A stretch of DNA of 64,000 bases from Alphaproteobacteria bacterium (lineage in GTDB: Bacteria > Pseudomonadota > Alphaproteobacteria > UBA6615), in the NCBI GenBank assembly GCA_011087645.1, contig JAALLF010000001.1, positions 396,046-460,045 on the forward strand, read 5' to 3'. The number at the start of each line of letters is the position of its first letter. Position 1 is the stretch's first letter. The notes below the pieces were generated by a model. That model was not told where the DNA came from, searched no databases, and saw nothing but the letters and a program-made list of their open reading frames with translations. Positions 33,487-43,137 of this stretch are shown piece after piece. Made by a program: the position numbers and the translations under genes.

Positions 33487-35544
33487 TCAGGTTATTCCCG
33501 CCAGCAAGACCATCATGACGACGGTCGCCCCGACACCGCCGGAGACATAGGCCGCCGCCGCCCGGCCAACCACCAGCGCGCGTTCGCCAGTCCGTTCGCG
33601 GGAGTCCCGTTGCGAATTTATCTGGCGCCCCAGCGCCCGGTAGTGGCGCCGTGCCCGGTCGAAACCTTTCTTGTCCGCATTCAAGGTCTTGCGATTACTA
33701 ATCACACCCAACAGTTCCGGCAGTTTCCCAGTGGGGGCAACTTGCTCGGCGACGCGGCGTAAGCGTTTACGCAGGGCAACGTTGCGATAAGGCGACAAAA
33801 GAATATCGAGATGACCAAGGACCACTGACGCAAGGTTGGGAAGCTCGCTTGGTCCATGTTTGAGCTGCACCGAGGCGAAGATCCGCAGCTGCGCCAGCAG
33901 CGCGTCCTCGCCGCTTTGGGCGCCGGCATATTCGCCCAATTCGGCATCGATGCTACCCGAATAGCGCGCCCCCAGAAACGCTGCGACATGGCGGTCGAGC
34001 TGTGACTCCCCCTTCTTCGCGCCAGCGTCGAGAGCTGCCATCAACTCGCGAATATTCACTGCATTCACGTTGGTAAAACGTGGGCTTTGGCACGCCATTC
34101 CCTTGTTTAGTTCGTAGACGCACCGCTCGATCCCGAAACCCGGCCCCGGCTTGCCCAGATACGTCAGAATTTTCGCCGCATCGCCTTTGCCCGTCGACGC
34201 CAGCAATCCGGCCACCGTCTGTTTCTCGATCCAAAATTCCACCAATTGCGATGAGATCATTTCGGTAAAGGTCGCGGCAATATCGGTGTCGGCCGCCGCA
34301 AGCGCCGCCAGGGCGCCGAGCCCATCGGGCATGGCATTCATACCTCGGAACTGCAACGGACCGTCCGGATCGAGCGTGGTAATGGTGCGCGCCAGCAACA
34401 AATCATCGCTGATCATGCGCGGGCCACTCTCGGTGCTGTGACGGCACTCGATAAGTTGCTGCGCAAGGTCCCGGTCTTTGAGGCTACGCTCGGCCCAGCG
34501 TTCGACCGCGTCGGTCAAAACGACCGGGCGCGCTGCGTTCCAGTTGCGGCTGAACGCCAAGGCCAGTTGCCGCCGGGTATGATGGTGTCCTTCGGCAAAT
34601 TCGAAACCGCGATCCGATCGCACCATGGTCATCGGCTTCGCTTGATTGGCGACACCCACATCGGCCCATCGAATGAGATCCTCAACGGTCCAACGGTCTT
34701 GCGCGTCATCGTGCATTAACGATCGAATGACCGGCGCCAAATCGCCCGGTGGTTTGCCTTGCGCGGTATACGCCGCGTAACTCCCCATCTCCGCCCGCAG
34801 GGTGAGCAGCGTCTTATCGTCGAGATTGGCGACCGGGTTGCGGCCGAGCGCCAGGAATAAGGCTGTCACCCCGAGCGCAAACAGATCGTCTGTGACCTCA
34901 CCCGCCCCACGACCGGCCGGCGGACACATCGCCCGTTCAATTGGCTCGAATAAGGAGGGCTGATTGAAGCCCGGCGGCGCGCTGTAAAATTCGCCGGCGA
35001 TAACCGGCTCGCCGATACCGGCTCGAAACAAATTGGTTGGTCTGATATTTCGATGCGCCAAACGTTGATCGGCCAGCACGGAGAGCAGAGCGGCCATCGG
35101 CTTCATCAAGTTCTGCGTGATATCCGGCACCTTCAGGGGCCGAATTTGATCATCGATCGATGGCATCAAGGGCTCGCCGGACGGTCGTTGAAAAACCAAC
35201 AATGTCTCGCGACGCCCCGACTGAGGCCAATCGATGCTGCCCCATTGGCTCGGTTTGACCACCGCGACATCGCCTAAATCACGCGCGTGGCGAATCGCAT
35301 TTAACCGAAACGGCAGTTGCGGATCGGGAATCAGCGCGTAGAGTTTTTGCGAGGGGTCTCGGCGGTCGACGGCGGCAAAGGCCTGGGCGCTGGCGGTTGA
35401 AAGCGCCGGCAACGGCTGATCGGGCAGCACATCGCAGCGACCATCCAGCGAAGGAATGCTGCGGTCCATCGCGCCATCAGCGGGACGTGTTTCCAGCTCG
35501 GCGGAGCGTTCGTCTACATCGTTCTCAAGTGCCAGGTCGGCCAT
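33487..35544 (-). CDS. Tail-anchored protein-kinase-like (pseudokinase) protein
   Basis: The start is ATG 35544 (685 residues; TTG 35547 adds one). Residues ~50-320 follow a Ser/Thr kinase plan: a possible VAVVKP lysine strand, the hinge ETLLVFQRPSGE, LAHRNIRPTN where HRDxKxxN is expected, and an APE/helix F-like region ending DDLFALGVTALFLALG. The catalytic Asp is Asn, the glycine loop is not visible, and the DFG position reads AGEFYSAPPG. This looks like a pseudokinase. Residues ~330-640 form a long helical region of unknown fold, and residues ~660-685 make one C-terminal transmembrane helix (GGVGATVVMMVLLAGIT). It is co-transcribed with the small membrane protein. Confidence 0.78.
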   Translation of the reverse strand: MADLALENDVDERSAELETRPADGAMDRSIPSLDGRCDVLPDQPLPALSTASAQAFAAVDRRDPSQKLYALIPDPQLPFRLNAIRHARDLGDVAVVKPSQWGSIDWPQSGRRETLLVFQRPSGEPLMPSIDDQIRPLKVPDITQNLMKPMAALLSVLADQRLAHRNIRPTNLFRAGIGEPVIAGEFYSAPPGFNQPSLFEPIERAMCPPAGRGAGEVTDDLFALGVTALFLALGRNPVANLDDKTLLTLRAEMGSYAAYTAQGKPPGDLAPVIRSLMHDDAQDRWTVEDLIRWADVGVANQAKPMTMVRSDRGFEFAEGHHHTRRQLALAFSRNWNAARPVVLTDAVERWAERSLKDRDLAQQLIECRHSTESGPRMISDDLLLARTITTLDPDGPLQFRGMNAMPDGLGALAALAAADTDIAATFTEMISSQLVEFWIEKQTVAGLLASTGKGDAAKILTYLGKPGPGFGIERCVYELNKGMACQSPRFTNVNAVNIRELMAALDAGAKKGESQLDRHVAAFLGARYSGSIDAELGEYAGAQSGEDALLAQLRIFASVQLKHGPSELPNLASVVLGHLDILLSPYRNVALRKRLRRVAEQVAPTGKLPELLGVISNRKTLNADKKGFDRARRHYRALGRQINSQRDSRERTGERALVVGRAAAAYVSGGVGATVVMMVLLAGIT

Positions 35545-35678
35545 CAAAACGCCGCCCCTTTGGTGTCAGCGGCCGACAGGCCACCCGATTCACCGATTTT
35601 AACGAGCGGGGAGGTAAATTTTGGTTAACGTCCAGGCCGCAAAATAGCTACCTATAGGGGAATTATTTGTGTATTATA

Positions 35679-36971
35679 CTAATCATCGAACGGGTCGCGC
35701 ACCAAGATGGTGTCCTGGCGCTCAGGACTGGTCGACAGTAACGCCACCGGCGCGCCGATCAGCTCTTCGATGCGGCGAATATACTTGATCGCCGTCGCCG
35801 GAAGGTCGATCCAGCTGCGCGCGCCGGCGGTACTCTGCGACCAGCCTTCGAGCGTCTCGTAGATCGGTTGGACTCCGCTTTGAGCGGCAATTCCCGGCGG
35901 CAGGAACGCCAAGTCGCGACCTTCCATGCGGTAGCCGGTGCATATCTTGAGCTCGTCGAAACCGTCGAGCACATCGAGCTTGGTCAGCGCAATGCCGTCG
36001 ATCCCGCCCACTGTCACGGCCTGGCGCACCATGACCGCGTCAAACCAGCCGCAGCGGCGTTTCCGCCCGGTGACAGTGCCGAACTCCTTGCCCCGCTGGC
36101 CAAGTTGCTCGCCGACATCGTTTTCCTGCTCGCTGGGAAACGGTCCGCTGCCGACCCGCGTGGTGTAGGCCTTGGTGATGCCCAGCACATAACCGATCGT
36201 CCCCGGCCCGACCCCGGCGCCCGCCGCCGCCTGGCCGGCAACGGTGTTGGACGAGGTTACGAACGGATAGGTGCCATGATCAACATCGAGCATCGCGCCC
36301 TGCGCGCCTTCGAACAGAATGCGTTTACCGGCCCGGCGCATTTCGTCCAGCCAATGCCAAACCGGCGCGGCAAAGGGTAACAGTTGATCCGCCACATCGT
36401 GCAACTTGGCGAGCAATTCGACGCCGTCGACTTCCGCGGCGCCCAGGCCGCGTAGCAGCGCGTTGTGATGGAACAGCAATTGATCGACCCGCGCCGCCAA
36501 GGCATCGCGGTCGGCGAGATCGCACAGGCGGATCGCACGGCGCCCCACCTTGTCTTCGTAAGCCGGTCCGATGCCGCGACCGGTGGTGCCGATCTTACTG
36601 GCGCCGCGCGCTTCTTCCAGAGCGTTATCGAGATGTTGGTGCAGTGGCAATATCAGCGAGACATTGTCGGCGACCTTCAAATTATCCGGTGTGATGGTCA
36701 CGCCCTGCCCCAACAATGTCTCGATTTCCGACAGCAGCGCCCACGGATCGACAACCACGCCATTGCCGATGACACCGACCTTGCCGGGCCGCACCACCCC
36801 TGACGGCAACAGGCTGAGCTTGTAGACACGCTCGCCGATAACCAGGGTATGGCCAGCATTGTGCCCGCCCTGAAAACGCACCACCACATCGGCGCGCTCG
36901 GACAGCCAATCGACAATTTTACCTTTGCCTTCATCGCCCCATTGGGACCCTATGACAGCGACATTCGCCAT
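35679..36971 (-). CDS. purA: Adenylosuccinate synthetase
   Basis: The protein has 430 residues. The N-terminal phosphate-binding motif [16 protein letters not shown] and the Asp/His catalytic pair (WGDEGK; GHNAGHT) are present, along with [13 protein letters not shown] and [11 protein letters not shown]. It converts IMP, aspartate and GTP to adenylosuccinate in AMP synthesis. The start ATG 36971 abuts the hisZ stop (36972), so the two form an operon. Complete length. Confidence 0.95.
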   Translation of the reverse strand: MANVAVIGSQWGDEGKGKIVDWLSERADVVVRFQGGHNAGHTLVIGERVYKLSLLPSGVVRPGKVGVIGNGVVVDPWALLSEIETLLGQGVTITPDNLKVADNVSLILPLHQHLDNALEEARGASKIGTTGRGIGPAYEDKVGRRAIRLCDLADRDALAARVDQLLFHHNALLRGLGAAEVDGVELLAKLHDVADQLLPFAAPVWHWLDEMRRAGKRILFEGAQGAMLDVDHGTYPFVTSSNTVAGQAAAGAGVGPGTIGYVLGITKAYTTRVGSGPFPSEQENDVGEQLGQRGKEFGTVTGRKRRCGWFDAVMVRQAVTVGGIDGIALTKLDVLDGFDELKICTGYRMEGRDLAFLPPGIAAQSGVQPIYETLEGWSQSTAGARSWIDLPATAIKYIRRIEELIGAPVALLSTSPERQDTILVRDPFDD

Positions 36972-38174
36972 TTATATCTCCGTTGGCGCGTCACCGCCCC
37001 GATCGCTCAAAGTTAGAATTTCGCCGTCATGCCAACAGTGACTGCACCCCAACCGTCGGGCTTCGGCCTGCACATCGGTCTCGGGCGCCAAACCGGCAAC
37101 GGTCGTCCAGCCGTCCGCGCGCAGGGGGACCGCCTCGGCGGCAGGCGAACCAAACGGCAGGTAAAGCTTTTGCGCTGCCGCTGGCTCGGGCAAAGCCCGC
37201 ATAATCGAGTCCAGATAGAGTGAAAACCCGGTCGCGGCTTCGCCGGCCGCGGTGATATAGCGCCCGCCGCGCCCCAATTCGCCGCGAATACCAGCCGCGA
37301 AAACCGTAAAGCTGACGCCGGTGTGATATTCGAAGCCGCGATACTCCACTGGATCCACCGTGAGCGACAGCGCGGCACCGGTCGCGCGCACACCGGCCAC
37401 AACCGCCGCTAGGCGATCGACTTCAGCCGCGGCAGCGTCCGGCAAATCGAGCGCGCGGAGTTTCGGCAAGATATCTTCAGCGGTTCCCGCCGCGTTCACC
37501 AATTCATCGAGGACACGCGCCGCGGACCCGAAAGCAACTCCATGGGCGCGGGTGACTTCGCGAACCGCGCCTGAGTCCTTGTGATCCAACGCCACGCGAA
37601 GTTGCGCGACGACCCCATCATCGAGGCCAATATCGTTGAGCAAATGAGCCACCAACGCCGGGGAGTTTAGATCGATCGTCGGGCCCCCGATGCCGGCGGC
37701 GGCAAGCGCCTCGGCGGCGAGGACAACGACCTCGACGTCAGCGGAGACATCGGCGGCGCCGATCAACTCAACACCGGCCTGGGCAAACAGACGTTCGGGG
37801 CGCAACTGGCTGCCGCGCACGCGCAAGACCTCGCCGGCATAGGACAGTCGCAAGGGCCGCGGCGTATCGCGCAAGCGGGTTTCCGCGATCCGCGCGACCT
37901 GCAGCGTGATATCGGCGCGGACCGCCATCATTCTTTGACTGGCCGGATCCATGAGCCGGAACATCTGTCCGGCCAAGCTACCACCGCCATTATCCGCCGC
38001 ACCGGTCAGCGTCGTCTCGAATTCGACCAGCGGCGGTTTAACCTGTTCATACCCAATGGCGGTAAACGCATCGGTGAGGGCGCGTATGGTTGCCGCCTCC
38101 TGCGCCGCACGGGGCGGCAGAAGATCGTGCAGGCCGGAGGGGAGCAGAGCTCTATTTTCGGTATCCGAGGACAT
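36972..38174 (-). CDS. hisZ: ATP phosphoribosyltransferase regulatory subunit HisZ
   Basis: The protein has 400 residues. It is a class II HisRS-like fold without the tRNA-binding domain: LLPSGLHDLLPPRAAQEAA, the motif 2-like MMAVRADITLQVARIAETRL and PLRLSYAGEVLRVRG, and a motif 3-like AGIRGELGRGGRY. HisZ activates the short-form HisG in histidine synthesis. hisG is not beside it in this window, so it lies elsewhere. It is the first gene of the hisZ-purA operon and divergent from the OmpA-family gene. The start is ATG 38174. Confidence 0.9.
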   Translation of the reverse strand: MSSDTENRALLPSGLHDLLPPRAAQEAATIRALTDAFTAIGYEQVKPPLVEFETTLTGAADNGGGSLAGQMFRLMDPASQRMMAVRADITLQVARIAETRLRDTPRPLRLSYAGEVLRVRGSQLRPERLFAQAGVELIGAADVSADVEVVVLAAEALAAAGIGGPTIDLNSPALVAHLLNDIGLDDGVVAQLRVALDHKDSGAVREVTRAHGVAFGSAARVLDELVNAAGTAEDILPKLRALDLPDAAAAEVDRLAAVVAGVRATGAALSLTVDPVEYRGFEYHTGVSFTVFAAGIRGELGRGGRYITAAGEAATGFSLYLDSIMRALPEPAAAQKLYLPFGSPAAEAVPLRADGWTTVAGLAPETDVQAEARRLGCSHCWHDGEILTLSDRGGDAPTEI

Positions 38175-38529
38175 GGCGAGCCGGATTTAACGGGTTTGCC
38201 CCGTCACAGCAATGGAAATGGCGTTCTTTCGGTATTTCGAAGGCTCCGAAGCGTGATTTACCGACCAAAAACCCCTTCCGCAACCGCGTAATGGCGCTTT
38301 TTACAACCCGGTAGTTGCCATTTTCACACAATAAAACGCCCATTGAATCGCCAGCAACAACATTTGTGTCAATTATGCCACAGCATGCGTTATTCGCCCG
38401 TCCTTATAATCGTGGTAGTTAAATAAAATGCAAAGCTATGCTATTTGTTGGCGAATCAAATTACAGACATACCGTTTCCATGGGCAGAGTTTACTTGGCC
38501 CAGTAAAGTGATCAAAAAAGGTTTAGGTC
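38175..38529. other. 355-base divergent intergenic region (hisZ / ompA-like)
   Basis: It separates two divergent genes and becomes AT-rich after ~38300. It must hold promoters for both, but no clear -35/-10 pair was identified by eye. A short open frame on the minus strand (38152-38343) overlaps hisZ and lacks support. A weak purine run AAAAAAGG lies just before the ATGs at 38530 and 38533. Confidence 0.5.
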
Positions 38530-39618
38530 ATGATGAGCAATTCTAGTCTACGCGCAGCGCTTTCGGTTGCCGCACTCACAGTCGCCTTTGGCAGCACATC
38601 TGCCGTGGCTCAGGAAAGCAGCAGCACCCGGTTCTTCCAGGGGTTGTACCTATCCGGCGCGGTTGGCGCCCACCAGACCGCCGACGCTGACGTGAGCGGC
38701 GGCAGCATCAATGTTGAGTCTGAAACCGACACCGGGTTTGCCGGACTTGTTGGGCTTGGCCTGCAGCTTGGCGCGACCAATTGGCGGACCGAACTCGAAG
38801 GCGGGTTCCGGGAATCAAGCATCGAAAACATTTCTGGCGCTTCGGCGACGGGCGATGTCGACGTTCTCAGCTTCATGGGCAATGTCTTTTATGACATCGA
38901 ACTTACCAACAGCTTGGACTTCTACCTCGGTGGCGGCCTCGGCTTGGCCGACGTCGACGTTAGCAACGCCGCCTCGTTCGGCGGCGCCACGATCGATGAA
39001 AACGATATGGGCTGGGCCTGGCAACTTGGCGCCGGTGCTGCTCTTGCTTTGAACGACCGGCTTAAACTGACGCTCGATTATCGCTTCCTGAACATCGAAG
39101 ATCTCGACTTCCCCACTTCGCCGAGCCTTGGCGAGCTTGATATGGAATCCCGCGACCATGCAATCTTTGTAGGTCTTCGCTTCAACCTGACCGACCCGGC
39201 GGGGCCGATGATCCCGCCAGCACCACCGGCGCCGAAGCCGGTGGCCCAAGCGCCCGCGCCGACCCCGGCGCCGCCGGCCCCAGAGCCGCCGCGTAACTTC
39301 ATCGTGTTCTTCGATTGGGATCAATCGGTCATCACGCCTGAGGCGCTGGCCATTCTGCGCGACGCCGCAGCAACCGCTCAGAGAACCGGCGCGGTTCGTA
39401 TCACCGCCACAGGTCACGCTGACCGTTCGGGTGCGACCGACTATAACGACGCTCTCTCGGCCCGCCGTGCCCAAGCGGTACGCACCCAGCTGGGACAGCT
39501 CGGTATCGATCCGTTATCGGTTGCAACATTTGCCCGCGGCGAGGCCGATCCTCTCGTCCCGACCCCAGACAGCGTCCGCGAGCCGCAAAACCGGCGCGTC
39601 GAACTGATCCTGCAATAG
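38530..39618 (+). CDS. OmpA-family outer membrane protein
   Basis: The protein has 362 residues. It has a signal peptide (cleavage near SAVAQ-ES), an eight-stranded-type beta-barrel from ~30 to ~215 (alternating LYLSGAVGAHQT, TNWRTELEGGF, SLDFYLGGGLGLADV, LKLTLDYRFLN), a Pro/Ala linker (~225-255), and a C-terminal OmpA domain with ITATGHADRSGATDYNDALS and the peptidoglycan-binding Asp and Arg region (ARRAQAVRTQL). It should tie the outer membrane to peptidoglycan. The ATG at 38533 is an alternative start. A strong hairpin follows the gene. Confidence 0.88.
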   Translation: MMSNSSLRAALSVAALTVAFGSTSAVAQESSSTRFFQGLYLSGAVGAHQTADADVSGGSINVESETDTGFAGLVGLGLQLGATNWRTELEGGFRESSIENISGASATGDVDVLSFMGNVFYDIELTNSLDFYLGGGLGLADVDVSNAASFGGATIDENDMGWAWQLGAGAALALNDRLKLTLDYRFLNIEDLDFPTSPSLGELDMESRDHAIFVGLRFNLTDPAGPMIPPAPPAPKPVAQAPAPTPAPPAPEPPRNFIVFFDWDQSVITPEALAILRDAAATAQRTGAVRITATGHADRSGATDYNDALSARRAQAVRTQLGQLGIDPLSVATFARGEADPLVPTPDSVREPQNRRVELILQ

Positions 39619-39628
39619 CGTAACAACC

Positions 39629-39658
39629 GGCCCTGAGGTGCTAACGCATCTCAGGGCC
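39629..39658. terminator. Stem-loop downstream of the OmpA-family gene
   Basis: GGCCCTGAGGTGC (39629-39641) pairs with GCATCTCAGGGCC (39646-39658) around a TAAC loop: a 13-bp stem with one G-T pair, starting 10 bases after the stop. There is no T run after it, so it may be a weak terminator or a 3' mRNA-protecting hairpin. Confidence 0.55.
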
Positions 39659-39806
39659 AGCCTTACGTCGGGCCGCGGTATAACCAACGGCGTGCGCCCC
39701 CACATTCATCGAAATTGAGATCAAGCGGTTGCCGACCGGAAAACAATCATCCGGCGTGCGGGTCTCTATCAATTGTCTCGGGAATAGCCCCGGGCGGGGC
39801 CGCTAA

Positions 39807-40277
39807 TCAGCGCGATTGGATCGGTAGCGCCGCTTCCTGGATGAGCTTTTTGGTCATCTGATCAAAGCCCGCCGAGGGCGACGACAGAACATCGTCGAAC
39901 AATGTCGCGGCGGTTTGACAGTAAGAGATCCGGTCGAAATTGCTCCGGCTCGAGGCGTCGTTGGCAAGCGCGGTAATGTATTTATCCAAATGGCGTTGCG
40001 CCGAGGCGCCATGATTGCGCCGAAAAACGGAGCGCAACACTTTGCCATGGCCCACGAGTTCGGTCTGGAATGTGCGCATCGCCCGGTTATAGCTCGGGCG
40101 TAGATCGCACGCCAAGGCGGCGACCATCATTTCGGTTTGCAAAAGCCGCGCATTGACCGCTGCAGCTTCGGCGGGGCCCTTGGTCTTCGGATCGGCAGCA
40201 TTAGCCGCGCCAATGCTTGCGACCGACACCAAACCGGCGACGGCGACAACGCTGGCTATGCGTTTAACCTTCGGCAT
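39807..40277 (-). CDS. Small exported hypothetical protein
   Basis: The protein has 156 residues from ATG 40277 (another ATG at 40307 adds ten). The signal peptide is clear (RIASVVAVAGLVSVASIG, cleavage near ANAA-DP). The mature protein is helical with two Cys (ALACDLRP and ISYCQTAA), probably one disulfide. No known domain was recognised. It lies alone between the OmpA-family gene and the VCBS-repeat gene. Confidence 0.6.
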   Translation of the reverse strand: MPKVKRIASVVAVAGLVSVASIGAANAADPKTKGPAEAAAVNARLLQTEMMVAALACDLRPSYNRAMRTFQTELVGHGKVLRSVFRRNHGASAQRHLDKYITALANDASSRSNFDRISYCQTAATLFDDVLSSPSAGFDQMTKKLIQEAALPIQSR

Positions 40278-40455
40278 CTGAATTCCGTTCAACGAGGCGT
40301 TCAACAATTTAGACCCCCAATTTGGCTGGCCCCTATTCGGGCACCGAACCTGTGAAGAAAACCTTAAAGATATTCAGCCGTCGTTACGAGCCCAATTGTA
40401 CAGACGTTTTCTAAATATTGCGTCAACTCGAATCAATGGCCCGCAGGTTCGCGGA

Positions 40456-41493
40456 TTACCGGGTCCCCGACGGTGAAATCGCCACCAAAGTGCCGTCAGC
40501 CAACCCATAGACCACCACGGTTCGATCGGATTGACCAAATTTGGCCGGTAGCACCGCGGTAACGATGCGCTGCGGATTGGTAATTCGCTCGAGTTCTTCG
40601 AACTTACCGCCGGCAAAGGTAACGATACGCAACACCTGACGCCGCGCATCAGGCACCAGCAAATCGACGACGCCGTCGCCATTCCAATCAACCACGGCGG
40701 CTTGGTCCTGCTCGCGGCTGCCAATCGCGTGATTGGAAAATCCCCGCGCTTGCAGATCCAGGGTCAACTTGCCGTCGCCATATTCATACAGTTTCAGGGT
40801 GCCGCCGATATGCGGCGTTTCCACATAGGCCACTTCAGCCCGGCCATCGCCATCGAAATCACCGGCGCCTGCGGGATTAAGCCAGCGGTTGGAGCGGCCG
40901 ATCGGCGCGGCCTCGGCGGCGACCTTCAATGTTTTGTCACTGGCTTCCAAAACCGCCAACGTCGCCCCGGCGTCGAGATAGCTTTTGACGACGATGATTT
41001 CGTCATCACCATCCCCATCGAAATCGAAAAGCCGTGCGCGGCGATCTTCAAAAACCGAATCGTCGCCCAGGTCGAAGTATAAAAACGTCCCATCGGCGCG
41101 TTCGATCCCAACTCCGGACGCCTCGATAGGGTCGCCCAGGATGCCATGGGCGTAACGCTCGGTCGCGCCGGTCAGCCAGGCCCGTCGGATCGCGCCTTGC
41201 CCTTCCGTCACCTCGCCGTCGGGCAGCATATCGGGGGCCGGCGCTATGATAATTCGACTATCGGTGGGTAGCAGCGCCAATGTCTTGCCGGTCACCGCCA
41301 CTTCGAAGCGTTTGCCGTCCTGCCGGATCGCGATTATCGGCCCGGCGGCTTCGGAAATCCCGCTCTGGTCCCCCCGCTCGCGCTCCAGGCCCGCAAGACC
41401 ACCGGGCACCGCCAGGGTCGAGCGTTCGCTCGCACCGGCGACCGTGACCAGCAGTACCAGAAACGAGACGGTGGCGATGAATCCAGTGCGCAT
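40456..41493 (-). CDS. Exported VCBS/FG-GAP repeat protein
   Basis: The protein has 345 residues from ATG 41493, one base after the serA stop (TGA-T-ATG), so it is translationally coupled to serA. It has a signal peptide (IATVSFLVLLVTVAGA). The mature part has repeats of FDFDGDGDDEIIVV, AGDFDGDGRAEVAYVE and VDWNGDGVVDLLVP type, the Asp-rich calcium-binding loops of FG-GAP/VCBS beta-propellers. A periplasmic or surface binding protein is inferred; why it follows serA is unclear. Confidence 0.8.
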   Translation of the reverse strand: MRTGFIATVSFLVLLVTVAGASERSTLAVPGGLAGLERERGDQSGISEAAGPIIAIRQDGKRFEVAVTGKTLALLPTDSRIIIAPAPDMLPDGEVTEGQGAIRRAWLTGATERYAHGILGDPIEASGVGIERADGTFLYFDLGDDSVFEDRRARLFDFDGDGDDEIIVVKSYLDAGATLAVLEASDKTLKVAAEAAPIGRSNRWLNPAGAGDFDGDGRAEVAYVETPHIGGTLKLYEYGDGKLTLDLQARGFSNHAIGSREQDQAAVVDWNGDGVVDLLVPDARRQVLRIVTFAGGKFEELERITNPQRIVTAVLPAKFGQSDRTVVVYGLADGTLVAISPSGTR

Positions 41494-41494
41494 A

Positions 41495-43072
41495 TCAGAA
41501 CGACAAGGCCTTGGCCTGCACCACATTGGGCAAGCTCGCCACCGCATGGAGAACTTCCGGTGACACTTCATTGTCAATCTCAACCAGCGCAATCGCGTCG
41601 CCACCGGGCGCGGTACGGCCCAGGTGGAAGGTGCCGATATTGACCCCCGCCTCGCCCAGAACGGTGCCGAGGCCGCCGATCAGGCCGGGTTGGTCGTTGT
41701 TGTTGACATAGAGCATGTGCGGCCCAAGCTCGGCTTCCATCGGCACGCCCTTCACATTGACCAGGCGCGGCTTGTCGTCGCCGAATAGAGTGCCGGCGAC
41801 GCTGCGGGTTTGGTTCTCCGTCGTGATCGTTAGCCGAATCAGCGTCTGATAATCGGTCTGCCGATCATGGCGGACATCGGAAACTTCGACGCCACGCTGA
41901 TGTGCGATAACCGGGGCACTTACCATGTTCACACCCTCCAATAACGGAGATAAAAGACCCTTCAAGACAGCGGCATTCAAGGCCTTGGTGTTCAATTCTG
42001 CGGCATGACCTTCATATTCGATGCTGACCGCCTTGATGCCGGATTCGGTCATCTGCCCGGCGAAGCTGCCCAATTGCTCGGCCAGTCTCATATAGGGCCG
42101 CAGCCGCGGGGCGTCCTCGGCCGACACCGACGGCATGTTGAGCGCGTTGACCACAGCGCCGGTCAGCAGATAGTCGGCCATCTGCTCGGCGACCTGGATC
42201 GCCACATTGACTTGGGCCTCCGTGGTCGAGGCGCCCAGATGGGGCGTGCAGACCAGATTCTCGGTGCCGAACAGCGCGTTCTCTTTGGCCGGTTCGACTT
42301 CGTAGACATCGACCGCTGCGCCCGCGACATGTCCCGACTCGAGCGCCGCCTTTAAGTCCGCCTCGACCACCAAGCCGCCGCGCGCGCAATTGATGATTCG
42401 CACGCCCTTGCGCGTCTTGGCGATGGCCGCGGCGTCGATGATGCCACGGGTCTGATCGGTCAACGGCGTGTGCAGGCTGATAAAATCGGCGCGGCTCAAC
42501 AATTCATCCAACTCAACCTTTTCGACACTGATATCGCGGGCATGCTCGGCCGTCAGATAGGGATCGAAGGCGACGACCTTCATTTTCAGGCCCAGGGCGC
42601 GCTCGGCCACGATCGAGCCGATATTGCCGCAACCGATGATGCCCAGGGTCTTGCCGGTGACCTCGACGCCGACAAAGCGCGACTTTTCCCACTTGCCGGC
42701 CTGGGTCGATACATCGGCCATGGGAATTTGCCGCGCCACCGCCATCATCATGGCGATGGCGTGTTCCGCTGTGGTGATGGCGTTGCCAAAGGGTGTGTTC
42801 ATCACCACGACGCCGTTGGCGGTCGCCGCGTCGAGATCGACATTGTCGACACCAATACCGGCGCGGCCGACGACTTTCAGACTTTCCGCCGCCGCCAGGA
42901 CTTTTGCCGTGACCTTTGTTGCCGAGCGCACCGCCAGCCCGTCATAGTCGCCGATACAGGCGATCAGCTCTTCCTCGGACATGTCGGTTTTGACGTCGAC
43001 CTCGACACCGCGATTAGTGAATATTTCCTCAGCCCGCGGGCTCATGGAATCGGAAATCAGGACTTTGACCAT
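41495..43072 (-). CDS. serA: D-3-phosphoglycerate dehydrogenase
   Basis: The protein has 525 residues from ATG 43072 (MVKVLISDSMSPRAEEIF); an upstream extension is unsupported. It has the NAD-binding GKTLGIIGCGNIGSIVAERALGL motif, the catalytic Arg in NCARGGLVVE, a Glu region, and the His of TPHLGASTTEAQVNVA. After a long intervening domain comes a C-terminal ACT domain (NNDQPGLIGGLGTVLGEAGV), typical of the long, possibly serine-regulated form. It is the first committed step of serine synthesis, in one operon with serC and the VCBS gene. Confidence 0.94.
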   Translation of the reverse strand: MVKVLISDSMSPRAEEIFTNRGVEVDVKTDMSEEELIACIGDYDGLAVRSATKVTAKVLAAAESLKVVGRAGIGVDNVDLDAATANGVVVMNTPFGNAITTAEHAIAMMMAVARQIPMADVSTQAGKWEKSRFVGVEVTGKTLGIIGCGNIGSIVAERALGLKMKVVAFDPYLTAEHARDISVEKVELDELLSRADFISLHTPLTDQTRGIIDAAAIAKTRKGVRIINCARGGLVVEADLKAALESGHVAGAAVDVYEVEPAKENALFGTENLVCTPHLGASTTEAQVNVAIQVAEQMADYLLTGAVVNALNMPSVSAEDAPRLRPYMRLAEQLGSFAGQMTESGIKAVSIEYEGHAAELNTKALNAAVLKGLLSPLLEGVNMVSAPVIAHQRGVEVSDVRHDRQTDYQTLIRLTITTENQTRSVAGTLFGDDKPRLVNVKGVPMEAELGPHMLYVNNNDQPGLIGGLGTVLGEAGVNIGTFHLGRTAPGGDAIALVEIDNEVSPEVLHAVASLPNVVQAKALSF

Positions 43073-43137
43073 GTGATTTAACCTTGGATCGCTGGGGCGC
43101 CGGCGACGTGCCGTGCCAGGTGAATATTTGGGGGGTT

